From assembly GCA_964434865.1 (NCBI GenBank), contig CAYSWV010000004.1:62001-126000 (forward strand): a DNA stretch of 64,000 nt. Direction: 5' to 3'. Origin of the DNA: CAYSWV01 sp964434865 (GTDB taxonomy: Bacteria > Cyanobacteriota > Cyanobacteriia > Thermostichales > Thermostichaceae). Made by a program: the position numbers and the translations under genes. This document shows positions 28,646-36,857 of this stretch, piece by piece. Positions within the stretch are counted from its first letter, which is position 1, and the number at the start of each line of letters is the position of its first letter. The notes under the pieces are model-generated. The model was not told the DNA's origin, ran no database searches, and saw only the letters and a program-made list of their open reading frames with translations.

Positions 28646-29773
28646 ATGTTCACTTCACAGCCGTTATATCCCGTTGACCCGTCTCAAGGGTACATCATTT
28701 GCTCAACTCCTAGAACGGGCAGCACATTGCTATGCCACCTATTTGAGAAAACTCATTTGCTGGGTAAACCAGAAGAAGCGTTGACAAGTGTCTACCGTCA
28801 ATTGAAGGGAAATATTGACTACCTGGATACGTTCAAAATGGTGGCGAGAGACTGTGTTGGCCCCAATGGGGTTTTTGGAATTAAAGTGATGTGGCCTGAT
28901 TTTTCTAATGCCTGGCACAGCATACAGCTTATGGATCGCTATAAAGATCTGACCTACCATCAATTTCTAGAACACTTTTTCCCAGGATTAAAATACATCT
29001 GGATCCGTAGATATGATCGTGGCTCCCAAATGATCTCGCTACTAATTGCAGAACAAACTCAATGTTGGTCCGTAAATTATCATGGTGACTTAGGTGGTGA
29101 GGCTACGTTTGATTTTTTCCGAGCTCACGATCTAAGTACTGTAATAGAGAGCCATGAGCAAGAATGGCAGCGTTTTTTTGAAGAGCATCAAATTCAGCCA
29201 TTGATACTTTACTATGAAGATCTAATTAACCATCATAATCAAGAGTTAAAACGAGTTTTAGATGACCTTCAGATTGACTATCCTCCCGATATTTATATTG
29301 ATCAGCTACCCTTAAAGAAACAAGCGACCCCACGCAATAGTGAGTGGTTAAACCGCTATTGGTCAATGCGCAATCAAGAACCTTACTGTTATTATGCTTC
29401 CTTGCTAGAGATTTTTGACATGATCCAAACAGGACGTCTGCAAAGCGTTTTCTCTCTGATCCATCAGTTCCCTCAAGATGCACCTACTTACTACAAAGTT
29501 CTTATTTTATCAGCTAGCCTACATCTTAATTACACTCATGATCTGGTCGAAGCAGAAAAGACTTTAAACCAGGCAATCGACTTTGATCCTAACAAAGCTG
29601 AAGCTTTTGCCTACAGAGCTTTATTACGTTGTCAACAACATCGACTTGATGAAGCCAGCAGAGATAGTCAGATAGCAAAATCAAACCTTGAGATCTCTGA
29701 GGAGACTGATATAGAAGATATCAATGCATTGATTAATCAGGTAGAGCATAGTCTTTCAGAAGCATTTCAATAG
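28646..29773 (+). CDS. Stf0-type sulfotransferase with C-terminal TPR repeats
   Basis: 375 residues. GYIICSTPRTGSTLLCHLFEKT (TPRTGS at 21-26) is the PAPS 5'-phosphosulfate loop of the Stf0 family, named for mycobacterial trehalose 2-sulfotransferase. GKPEEAL, NGVFGIKVMWPDF, YIWIRRYDRGSQMISLLIAEQT and LYYEDLI near residue 190 match the family order. A C-terminal stretch (about 285-350) has TPR-like helices (DPNKAEAFAYRALLRCQQHRLDEA), not part of the usual family. It is predicted to sulfate a hydroxyl, likely of a sugar, in the cytosol. The same TPR extension occurs in the adjacent D fusion, so D probably arose by fusing SDDYGE to a copy of this gene. Confidence 0.9.
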   Translation: MFTSQPLYPVDPSQGYIICSTPRTGSTLLCHLFEKTHLLGKPEEALTSVYRQLKGNIDYLDTFKMVARDCVGPNGVFGIKVMWPDFSNAWHSIQLMDRYKDLTYHQFLEHFFPGLKYIWIRRYDRGSQMISLLIAEQTQCWSVNYHGDLGGEATFDFFRAHDLSTVIESHEQEWQRFFEEHQIQPLILYYEDLINHHNQELKRVLDDLQIDYPPDIYIDQLPLKKQATPRNSEWLNRYWSMRNQEPYCYYASLLEIFDMIQTGRLQSVFSLIHQFPQDAPTYYKVLILSASLHLNYTHDLVEAEKTLNQAIDFDPNKAEAFAYRALLRCQQHRLDEASRDSQIAKSNLEISEETDIEDINALINQVEHSLSEAFQ

Positions 29774-29892
29774 TTAAGCCTAGTCAATGTATAGATTGTA
29801 AGCCTCAAGCTAATCCATATTTTCTAGAAGAAACACCATTTTCGATAGTGAGTCTGTTAAGCTGATCTAGGTTATCGATATGAGTAGGATCA

Positions 29893-31071
29893 ATGGAATC
29901 TATCAAAGTTTTATTTGTCGTTTCTAAAGACTTTGGTGAATTGGTGACAATCTTTGCCATACTCCAAGGCAGTGCCTTTAAAAATCAGACCCTTGTATTG
30001 CTACCACCTAATTTATATCAACTGAACCACGATTTCTTACCAGGATCTACGTTTTGCTACAACTCCCTTCGAGATATCGTTAATATTGTAAAATCAAATC
30101 CTATGATCCGATGTGTGTTTTTAATGTCTGGTTATCTATTTTTACTTCATGAATTGTTTAGCATAAACGACTTGTCTGAATTGGTTACTTTATTACAGGC
30201 TCAAAACTGTCAAATCATCACCGAAGATCCATTTTTAGGCCTCCCATCCCGATTCAACTCTGAATATATCGATGCAGTGCAAAATCCATCTAAGCAAACT
30301 GTCATGAAACAACTGGCCGCCTCTTTTGATATTCTCAAGACTTCACATCATATGTATTATACTCCGACGGAGCATTTAGAGCTGTCTAATGCTATCCCCC
30401 ATGTAACTCATATATTTAATCCAAATGTTATTTTTTCTGCTGAAACAATCAATAAAATGACTCATAACCTATGTAGTAACTACAAGGCAAATCCTGATAA
30501 ACATCGGTGGTTGTTCATTCTTTCAACTGAAGATTATTTGACTTTTGTTAGAGATAATAAAACAGAAGAAATGGTTACTCTTATGCTTGGAATACTCAGT
30601 TTAACACAACAAGCTGGGAGACAACCCATTTTTATCGGACCTTCTAAACTTTTAGATGCTATCTCAGAAAAAATGGAATCAATGCGACATAATATTAAAA
30701 CAATAGCTAACCTTTTAGTGGATCTCAGACTGATTTCCTATTGTTCATTCTCAACTTTTCTGATGTGGTTGTTAGATGCTGAGCATACATTTTACTGGAA
30801 TCGGGTATCAGCTTCATATTATCTACGATTATTAAATCAGAAATCTCTCTTCTTTCTTGGCAAAGGCCATGTATCCTATGTTTTTGAAGAAATATATGAT
30901 CTGTTCATTCAAACCTACTTTCATGGTCATGAGTTAGGACTAATCACAAAATTCCAACTTGCTATTATTGAACAGATGGCGTTAGAACAAAACCAACTGC
31001 TTAGATCCATTCGTGATTACTATCAACAACAAGCTGTCACACCAGACCAATTGGTTAACTTAACTTTCTAG
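29893..31071 (+). CDS. SDDYGE-family protein E, most divergent copy
   Basis: 392 residues. The first motif is altered to SKDFGE (11-16), then LPGS, VFLMSGYLF, TEDPFLG, HHMYYTPTEHLEL, RWLFILST, AGRQPIFIGPSKLL, DAEHTFYWNRVSASYYLR and LFFLGKGHV. The family order is kept but the conserved Asn of SNSLLLR and the Asp of the DxGH element are lost, suggesting altered or lost activity. It is the only copy on the plus strand. AGGA sits 6 bases before the ATG. The next gene, an acyltransferase, starts 131 bases later in the same direction. Confidence 0.78.
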   Translation: MESIKVLFVVSKDFGELVTIFAILQGSAFKNQTLVLLPPNLYQLNHDFLPGSTFCYNSLRDIVNIVKSNPMIRCVFLMSGYLFLLHELFSINDLSELVTLLQAQNCQIITEDPFLGLPSRFNSEYIDAVQNPSKQTVMKQLAASFDILKTSHHMYYTPTEHLELSNAIPHVTHIFNPNVIFSAETINKMTHNLCSNYKANPDKHRWLFILSTEDYLTFVRDNKTEEMVTLMLGILSLTQQAGRQPIFIGPSKLLDAISEKMESMRHNIKTIANLLVDLRLISYCSFSTFLMWLLDAEHTFYWNRVSASYYLRLLNQKSLFFLGKGHVSYVFEEIYDLFIQTYFHGHELGLITKFQLAIIEQMALEQNQLLRSIRDYYQQQAVTPDQLVNLTF

Positions 31072-31202
31072 CCTAAGCATAATTTAGGGAGTCTATGGGA
31101 GTTACTCATCTAATTATTCCTCTTCAAACAGGGTCAATTCAGCCAAACCAAAAGAGTACAATTGTGCTAACTGTTTTTTCCTTATGATTAGGTAGCCAGC
31201 AG

Positions 31203-31862
31203 ATGAAGAAATTAGTCATCTTTGGGATTAAAAATTTTGCTATGATAGCACACCATGTATTTACTCATGATAGCGATTATACTGTAGTGGGTTTTACTGT
31301 GGATCGTGAGTATCTCGAAAGCCCTACATACCAAGGATTACCGGTTATTCCGTTTGATGAAATAGGTCAACACTTCCCCCCTGAAGATCATGATGTATTT
31401 GTGGCTATTGGTATTGGCAAAATTAATAGTCTTCGATCGCAAAAAGTAGAGGAAGTTAGAGCTAATGGATATCGTTTAGCTTACTATATTAGCACCCGAT
31501 CGCATGTACCTCCTGATTTAAAAATTGGACCTAATAGCATGGTTATGGATGGAGTGACTGTACATCCCTGCGTGCACATAGGACAGAACACCGTGATCTG
31601 GAACTTATCTTTAATTGCGCTTCATTCTCATATCGGCGATCATTGTTGGATTGCTTCTGCCAGATGTGGAGAACAGATTATTTTAGGTGATTATAGTTTT
31701 GTCGGTTTCAATGCCACTATACGACCTGGTGTAGTTGTTGGTAAGAGTAATGTCATTGGAGCTGGGGCTTTGATTCTTCGAGATACTAAAGACTATGCTG
31801 TCTACAAAGGGCATGAAACGCAGCCCTCCCGAGTACCTAGCTATCGCCTTCGCTGTCTCTAG
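31203..31862 (+). CDS. NeuD/PglD-like sugar O/N-acyltransferase
   Basis: 219 residues. The N-terminal half has a Rossmann-like strand KKLVIFGIKNFAMIAHHVF and a PTYQGLPVIPFDEI segment, as in NeuD and PglD, which bind sugar nucleotides there. From about residue 105 a left-handed beta-helix of hexapeptide repeats follows (IGPNSMVMDGVTVHPCVHIGQNTVIW...IRPGVVVGKSNVIGAGA). His141 or His143 in LHSHIGDH occupies the catalytic-base position. It uses acetyl-CoA or a related donor. A role in decorating a nucleotide sugar or glycan of this island is inferred from the neighbours. Confidence 0.85.
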   Translation: MKKLVIFGIKNFAMIAHHVFTHDSDYTVVGFTVDREYLESPTYQGLPVIPFDEIGQHFPPEDHDVFVAIGIGKINSLRSQKVEEVRANGYRLAYYISTRSHVPPDLKIGPNSMVMDGVTVHPCVHIGQNTVIWNLSLIALHSHIGDHCWIASARCGEQIILGDYSFVGFNATIRPGVVVGKSNVIGAGALILRDTKDYAVYKGHETQPSRVPSYRLRCL

Positions 31863-31863
31863 A

Positions 31864-31893
31864 TATCTACAGTTATCTACAGTTAGCTATAGT
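31864..31893. repeat. three short 10-base tandem copies (two perfect)
   Basis: TATCTACAGT occurs twice (31864-31883), then an imperfect third copy TAGCTATAGT (31884-31893). It lies directly after the acyltransferase stop at 31862, between that gene and the convergent radical SAM gene. Confidence 0.65.
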
Positions 31894-31997
31894 TATTTTG
31901 ATCTGTAAATATCCGCACCATGCAAACAAAACGGTAGACAAAAACAGCACGGGCTTAAATAAGCTAGATCGATTGGTGTTTCAATCTAACGGTGAGT

Positions 31998-33122
31998 TTA
32001 GCTGCTCTTTTCCAAGTTTTTTTTGCGACCTATGTAAGCTGGACATTTTTCACAAACGGTCTGTTCTTGGGGAACTATTGAGGGCTGCCTTAAACTTTTG
32101 AATAATTGGCGAGCAGAGCGGTATCGACTTCCGTTCCACACTTGCTCAAATGGAGTATCTCGTACCTGGCCAAAATCTTGTGACTGGTCAAAAGCACCGT
32201 GAATACAGCATGGTGATACTCCCAAGTCAGCATTGATGACAGCCATGCTATAAAGCCATTTACAGGAAGGCCCCGCAAACAGTGTATTTAAAGCAGGATG
32301 GGAATACTTTTCCGAGGTTTCTAGATTTGGATCAAAGCCAGCATAGCCTCTAACTGCACTGAAAACCATATCATAACGTTTAGCTAGCTCACGGGTTTCT
32401 TCTACGCGATGTTGATTAAACCGAAATACTAAGTAACTCCATATAACTAGAGGTTTTGAGGTGTTGAGCCGCTTTTTAGCCGCTTGTAAGAGTTCAACAT
32501 TGTCTAATACTTGCTGTAAATTGCCTCTAACACGATACGTTTCATAAGTTTCTTGATCGGGACCATCAATTGAGACACTCAGAACGGATAGATTAGATCG
32601 GACAAGAGCTTCAGCTTTTTCTTCATCAAATGGAATATTAAAATTAGTGCATACAGTAGTTCTGATATTATGCTCTTCACAAAGACGAATCGCTTCAAAA
32701 GCCTCTTTGTGTAATAAAGACTCTCCCCAATTATGCAGATCAACTTGAACAGCATAGGGACCTAGATCCTTTAATAGCTTCTTAAACTTTTCTAGAGGCA
32801 TCATTGAAGGCTTACGACCTTTAAGACCTTGACCTGTTGGGCAATGAGGGCAACGCAAATTGCAGATATTGGTTAATTCTAGTGTGATTTGATAGGGGCG
32901 CGCCCAAGACGTTTTGGTATTGAGTAACCATGAGATCTGAGCCAAGTAATAGTTAATTAACTTACGAAACGTCCAATACTGTTTGGGAATAGTCCATGGA
33001 TAGTTCAAAACAGGACCAAGCATAATAATCTGTCGCTTGAGCGCCATCGGTATTACTGGCAGTAACCTGACAAATAGTTTTAGAAAGGTCTGACGTATCC
33101 GCAACGACAAAGGTAATGTCAT
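31998..33122 (-). CDS. radical SAM / SPASM-domain protein
   Basis: 374 residues. An N-terminal amphipathic helical segment (1-75) rich in Leu, Lys and Trp precedes the barrel, so membrane association is possible. CxxxCxxC is Cys87, Cys91, Cys94 (CNLRCPHC). DLHNWGESLLHKEAF and VLSVSIDGPDQETYETYRVRG are typical of this subfamily, which closely resembles the 19512 gene (the SIDG..QETY..(H/Y)RV element is shared). The SPASM region has CKWLYSMAVINADLGVSPCCIHG and VCEKCPAYIGRK. GAGAGGG lies upstream of the ATG. It closes the accessory island; its substrate is unknown. Confidence 0.9.
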   Translation of the reverse strand: MTLPLSLRIRQTFLKLFVRLLPVIPMALKRQIIMLGPVLNYPWTIPKQYWTFRKLINYYLAQISWLLNTKTSWARPYQITLELTNICNLRCPHCPTGQGLKGRKPSMMPLEKFKKLLKDLGPYAVQVDLHNWGESLLHKEAFEAIRLCEEHNIRTTVCTNFNIPFDEEKAEALVRSNLSVLSVSIDGPDQETYETYRVRGNLQQVLDNVELLQAAKKRLNTSKPLVIWSYLVFRFNQHRVEETRELAKRYDMVFSAVRGYAGFDPNLETSEKYSHPALNTLFAGPSCKWLYSMAVINADLGVSPCCIHGAFDQSQDFGQVRDTPFEQVWNGSRYRSARQLFKSLRQPSIVPQEQTVCEKCPAYIGRKKNLEKSS

Positions 33123-33600
33123 GTCAATGGCCCTCTCAATGGAGTGTTTAAGATCATAACTTGAGTTCCTGCATCAAGATTTAGATGGGGCTGAGCTTCA
33201 AAAAAGGATCTGGGGTTTAGTACAGAGACTTATAAGTGATTTTGAGAGCTTCATAACACTATCCAACATAACTCAAATTAGAATTCCAATTCGGAACTGA
33301 GAACGTATCTTCTTTTTGATCCGCTCGATAAAGAATATCTACCTGGACTCTGACTCCGTAGCACTCTTCTTCGTCTGACATACCAATGACCTAAGTAATA
33401 GTACCAGCAGAGAGCTTGCTCATCTTCTGTGATCCTTGGTCTATAAAGAATTAAGAGGTTTACAAAGAGTAGGGGAGTGTTAACCCCAGGCGTTTTCATA
33501 TGGTTACTCGCCAAAAAGCCACCATTAGATCTCTTTCGCGCTGCTGGTCTGACGTCTGACTGTGATAAAGTCACGAAGAATCAACTTCTTTTTCAATATA
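33123..33600. other. non-coding stretch, no supported gene
   Basis: About 480 bases between the radical SAM gene and the NTF2-like gene. A 98-codon minus-strand frame (33278-33574) is open but has low-complexity Arg/Ser-rich content and no recognisable motif. On the plus strand a short frame reads LLFDPLDKEYLPGL and ends quickly, possibly a relic. I see no clear promoter or RNA. Confidence 0.6.
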
Positions 33601-33981
33601 GTGAAATCTGAGCATAACGAAATTCTTGACATTGAAGAACGTCTCCGCATTGCCATGCTAACGAGCAATGTGGCTGAACTTGATAGGCTCATTGATGACC
33701 AGCTTTTATTCGTGGGTCCAGACGGTAGTGTTTATTCCAAAGCTGATGATCTTGAGTTGCATCGCACAAGCACGACACAATTTACACGTATCGATCTGGT
33801 TGATGTTCAGATTAAACAGTATGAGTCAACTGCGGTCACACTCGTTTTAGCCAATTTAGCTGGAACATTTAAGGGATCAGCTTTCGGGGGATATAGTCGC
33901 TATACGCGCACATGGGTATTGGGAAACAAGGGCTGGCGGGTTGTATCTGGCAGTGTTTGTGCTGTAGCTGCTCCAACTTAG
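33601..33981 (+). CDS. NTF2-like (DUF4440/SnoaL-type) protein
   Basis: 126 residues from GTG 33601 (VKSEHNEILDIEERLRIAM); an upstream GTG at 33562 would add a basic stretch. The pattern matches the NTF2-like cone: helix, RLIDDQLLFVGPDGSVYSKADDLE, then strands ITVTLVLANLAGTFKGS-like and RYTRTWVLGNKGWRVVSGSVC at the end. Members are small hydrolases, isomerases or binding proteins of unknown substrate. It has no clear operon partner and no signal peptide. Confidence 0.75.
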   Translation: MKSEHNEILDIEERLRIAMLTSNVAELDRLIDDQLLFVGPDGSVYSKADDLELHRTSTTQFTRIDLVDVQIKQYESTAVTLVLANLAGTFKGSAFGGYSRYTRTWVLGNKGWRVVSGSVCAVAAPT

Positions 33982-34143
33982 CCTGATCAAAATTGCTGGG
34001 TAGTTTGGGCGTTTTACTCATGGAGGTGAGAACAGATCTTCGTCATCTCAACTAGTAAATGGCAACCCAATCATGGCAATAGCAATCAGACTCACTAGAT
34101 CGAGTACAGTGATTAAACTGGGTTAAGATAGCAAGCTTTGGGT

Positions 34144-35424
34144 ATGACTATGTTGGAATGGATTCACAGTTTGGCTCTAAGTGATAGCTGGGTTGGGATT
34201 CAAGTCTGTGGGATCGCTGTTCTTTCTGTACTGTGGACTGAAGTGATTCGAGATATCCGTCATTGGTTAGCCCATGTTAAGCCTAGGTGGTTCCCCAAGC
34301 ATCAGTTGCATCATCGGGTCTTTCGACAAGACCTAAGCGTGTCAGATCCAGATCTCTATTTTCAAGCCCATTGGCATCATGATGTGCCTGAAGCTATCAC
34401 TATGCTGGTTGGATCTCTTCTGCTCACCCTAGGCCTCTGGTGGGTGGCTCCCCTGAGTGGTCTGGGTTCAGCTATTGGTATTCTTTACTCAGGCGGCTTC
34501 TTAATCACAGGGTGGAGTCGAGCTCATGGCTGGTTGATGGCGACTGATCTCACTCACAAGGCAGGTCCGTTTACAGAAGTCCCAGGACAATGGTGGGTGA
34601 ATCGCACTTATCATTGGCGCCATCATTTTGACGATCCCAACGCTTACTTCTGCGGCATGGTTACCTTGGTGGATCAAATTATGGGTACATGTGTTTCTCT
34701 CAAAGGCAAAACAGTTGCGATTACGGGTGCCTCTGGCACGATGGGTCAAGCTCTGGCGGTAGCACTCTTAAAAGCCGGGGCTAAAGTGATTCCTATCAGC
34801 TCTCAAAGCCAACCTATCATACTTGATCAAGAGGGTACTTCAGTCTCTTTAGATCCTGTCACTTGGTCTGTTGGCCAGGAGGCTGATCTGGCTACTCTCT
34901 TTGAATCTATTGATATTTTGATTTTAAATCATGGCATCAATGTCCATAGTGATCGCACACCTGAAGCCATTAAAGACTCCTATGAGGTTAATGCTTTTTC
35001 CAGCTGGCGACTAATGGAATATTTTTTCAAGACGGTCCAGACCAATGAACACATGGCTTGTAAAGAAGTCTGGGTCAATACCTCTGAAGCTGAAGTGATG
35101 CCTGCGGTAAGTCCCTTATATGAGCTGTCCAAGCGTACCCTAGGCGATCTAGTGACTCTACGTCGATTAGATGCCCCTTGTGTAATCCGCAAACTGATTC
35201 TAGGTCCGTTCAAAAGTAATCTAAACCCTATTGGGATTATGTCAGCTAGTTGGGTTGCCAGGCAGATTGTCGCTCAAGTGAAACGGGATCGTCGTAATGT
35301 TGTTGTAGCCATTTCACCGTTGACTTATCTGTTAGTCCCCCTGAAAGAGAGTTTAACGTCAACTTACTTTAAGCTATTTTCCCGAGCTGAGGTTCAACCG
35401 ACTCTTGAGTCTACTGTGACTTGA
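34144..35424 (+). CDS. sterol desaturase-like / short-chain dehydrogenase fusion
   Basis: 426 residues from ATG 34144 (TTG 34138 and ATG 34150 are alternatives). Residues 1-180 are membrane-embedded with histidine clusters (RHWLAHV, KHQLHHR, HWHHD, DLTHKAG, YHWRHHFDD) resembling the fatty acid hydroxylase/sterol desaturase superfamily, which binds two irons. Residues 190-400 form an SDR domain with GASGTMGQALA (near 195), NHGINVH and YELSK (near 326) as catalytic Tyr-Lys. This fusion is widespread in cyanobacteria, with no settled substrate that I can state. It follows the NTF2-like gene by 162 bases. Confidence 0.88.
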   Translation: MTMLEWIHSLALSDSWVGIQVCGIAVLSVLWTEVIRDIRHWLAHVKPRWFPKHQLHHRVFRQDLSVSDPDLYFQAHWHHDVPEAITMLVGSLLLTLGLWWVAPLSGLGSAIGILYSGGFLITGWSRAHGWLMATDLTHKAGPFTEVPGQWWVNRTYHWRHHFDDPNAYFCGMVTLVDQIMGTCVSLKGKTVAITGASGTMGQALAVALLKAGAKVIPISSQSQPIILDQEGTSVSLDPVTWSVGQEADLATLFESIDILILNHGINVHSDRTPEAIKDSYEVNAFSSWRLMEYFFKTVQTNEHMACKEVWVNTSEAEVMPAVSPLYELSKRTLGDLVTLRRLDAPCVIRKLILGPFKSNLNPIGIMSASWVARQIVAQVKRDRRNVVVAISPLTYLLVPLKESLTSTYFKLFSRAEVQPTLESTVT

Positions 35425-35508
35425 TGCAGCTAATGCCATCTAAGAGGATCAACCATTTCAATAGTGCTACCATGACCTTGCTGAACCTATAGCGTTCAAG
35501 TGAGACAA

Positions 35509-36093
35509 ATGTATACAGGGTTTACCTGTCATTGGTTGAATGAAGTTGATCAACTCTGGACGGGTCAACTGCCAGAGGATCTGTGGCCAACATCAGAGGC
35601 TTTCACTCAACTTTGGGATCTTCATCCTGAGGACTATCACACTATTCAAATGCTGGGAAAACCAGTGAAAACTCCCCGCTGGCAGCAGGCCTATCATAAA
35701 ACTTATCACTATTCTGGAGGGAGTAACCCAGCCTTACCCGTTCCACAAGAGTTGCTCCCCTACTGGGACTGGGCCAAATCAGTGATTGATCAACGGCTAA
35801 ATGCCCTACTGCTAAATTGGTACGAGGGGCAATGGGGTCACTACATTGGCAAACACCGAGATAGCACAACCTTCTTAATTAAAGGCTCACCCATTGTGAC
35901 ACTATCCTTAGGTGACAGGCGAGTGTTTCGGCTCCGACCTTGGCAAGGTAAAGGCTTTTTAGATTTTCCGGCTAGGCAGGGAACAGTGTTTGTTATGCCC
36001 TATACCACTAACTTGAGATGGACCCATGAGGTCCCTGCGACTTCAAAATGGCAAGGTCGACGGATCTCGATCACGTTGCGGGCTTTTCGTTAA
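35509..36093 (+). CDS. AlkB-like 2-oxoglutarate/Fe(II) dioxygenase
   Basis: 194 residues from ATG 35509 (GTG 35500 would add three). The iron site is His116-x-Asp118 (GKHRDST) with distal His173 (WTHEVP), and the 2-oxoglutarate-binding Arg pair is in GRRISITLRAF. NWYEGQWGHYIGKHRD fits the NxYxxxxxxIgxHxD pattern of AlkB relatives. AlkB proteins oxidatively demethylate nucleic-acid bases; other members act on proteins or small molecules. There is no DNA-repair gene beside it. Close spacing (about 85 bases) after the desaturase/SDR gene leaves co-transcription open. Confidence 0.85.
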   Translation: MYTGFTCHWLNEVDQLWTGQLPEDLWPTSEAFTQLWDLHPEDYHTIQMLGKPVKTPRWQQAYHKTYHYSGGSNPALPVPQELLPYWDWAKSVIDQRLNALLLNWYEGQWGHYIGKHRDSTTFLIKGSPIVTLSLGDRRVFRLRPWQGKGFLDFPARQGTVFVMPYTTNLRWTHEVPATSKWQGRRISITLRAFR

Positions 36094-36132
36094 GGTAGGG
36101 CTAAGTCTTTAGATACTCAATGAGGTACTACC

Positions 36133-36627
36133 ATGCAACATCAATGTCAGGGTACACTGAGCCATTTGCTCAAAACTACATCACTGTTAGGTCTATTGAC
36201 TCTTGGCCTTCATGTCAGTCTATTGGTGATCAGTTCTAAACCAGGCCTCACTCAAGTTTTAGAAGGCGGCTTGGAAACTACAATCGTGACGATTTCAGGG
36301 AGCTGGCGGAATAGTGTAACTGGAGGCTGTTCAATCATTGAGCAAGAGGGATCAGCAATTACAATTCGCAACTTTACAACGAGTGGAGTTGAATTCTCTC
36401 AAGGGATCGGCACGATCGAGGGACGAGTCTTGCAAACAACCCACCAAAGTAGTTTAGGTACAGGAGAACGAGTAACGACCCTATTGAACCTCTCTCCAGA
36501 TGGTCAGCTAATGTCGGGTTTTTGGGAGAATCAACTGGGGCAACGGGGCCCGTTAGAATTGAGAGCGTTTCGCTCATTTGAAGAGAGAGCAGCCTGTCTG
36601 AGTGGAGATCGACTTCAGCAGCTTTAA
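36133..36627 (+). CDS. secreted hypothetical protein
   Basis: 164 residues. A hydrophobic N-terminal stretch (about 15-35, LLGLLTLGLHVSLLVISS) looks like a signal peptide or anchor. The mature part is rich in beta-forming residues, with SGSWRNSVTGGCSIIEQEG and MSGFWENQLGQRGPLELRAF, which resemble a lipocalin/avidin-like barrel or extracytoplasmic sensor-like domain; this is only a structural impression. Two cysteines (CSII near the middle and ACLSG near the end) could form a disulfide. The role is unknown. Confidence 0.7.
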   Translation: MQHQCQGTLSHLLKTTSLLGLLTLGLHVSLLVISSKPGLTQVLEGGLETTIVTISGSWRNSVTGGCSIIEQEGSAITIRNFTTSGVEFSQGIGTIEGRVLQTTHQSSLGTGERVTTLLNLSPDGQLMSGFWENQLGQRGPLELRAFRSFEERAACLSGDRLQQL

Positions 36628-36857
36628 CAGTGCCTAGATCAGTTCAGCAGCTCGGTGGCATGAAGAGTTGTGACTGACTGAACTGATGCCTGAACCTGAG
36701 CTAATGTGGACCTGATCTCATACCTGATAGTGGACTAATAATCAAGCGCTATTTAACAGAGATCCTGGACGGTAAAGGCGGATTCTGGGTAGGAAAATCG
36801 CGTAACCTGTAGCTATATTTTAGCACTACCTTAGCTAGTCAGAAGAGGCTCCCTGTT

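Noticed and set aside
15303..33122. insertion sequences or phage genes explaining the island
   Set aside because: No transposase, integrase or terminal inverted repeats were seen; the only tRNA is to the left of ilvC and no att-like duplication was found.
33278..33574. 98-codon minus-strand open frame
   Set aside because: Arg/Ser-rich low-complexity translation with no motif, no ribosome site that I can see, and it lies in a region with no gene signal on either strand.
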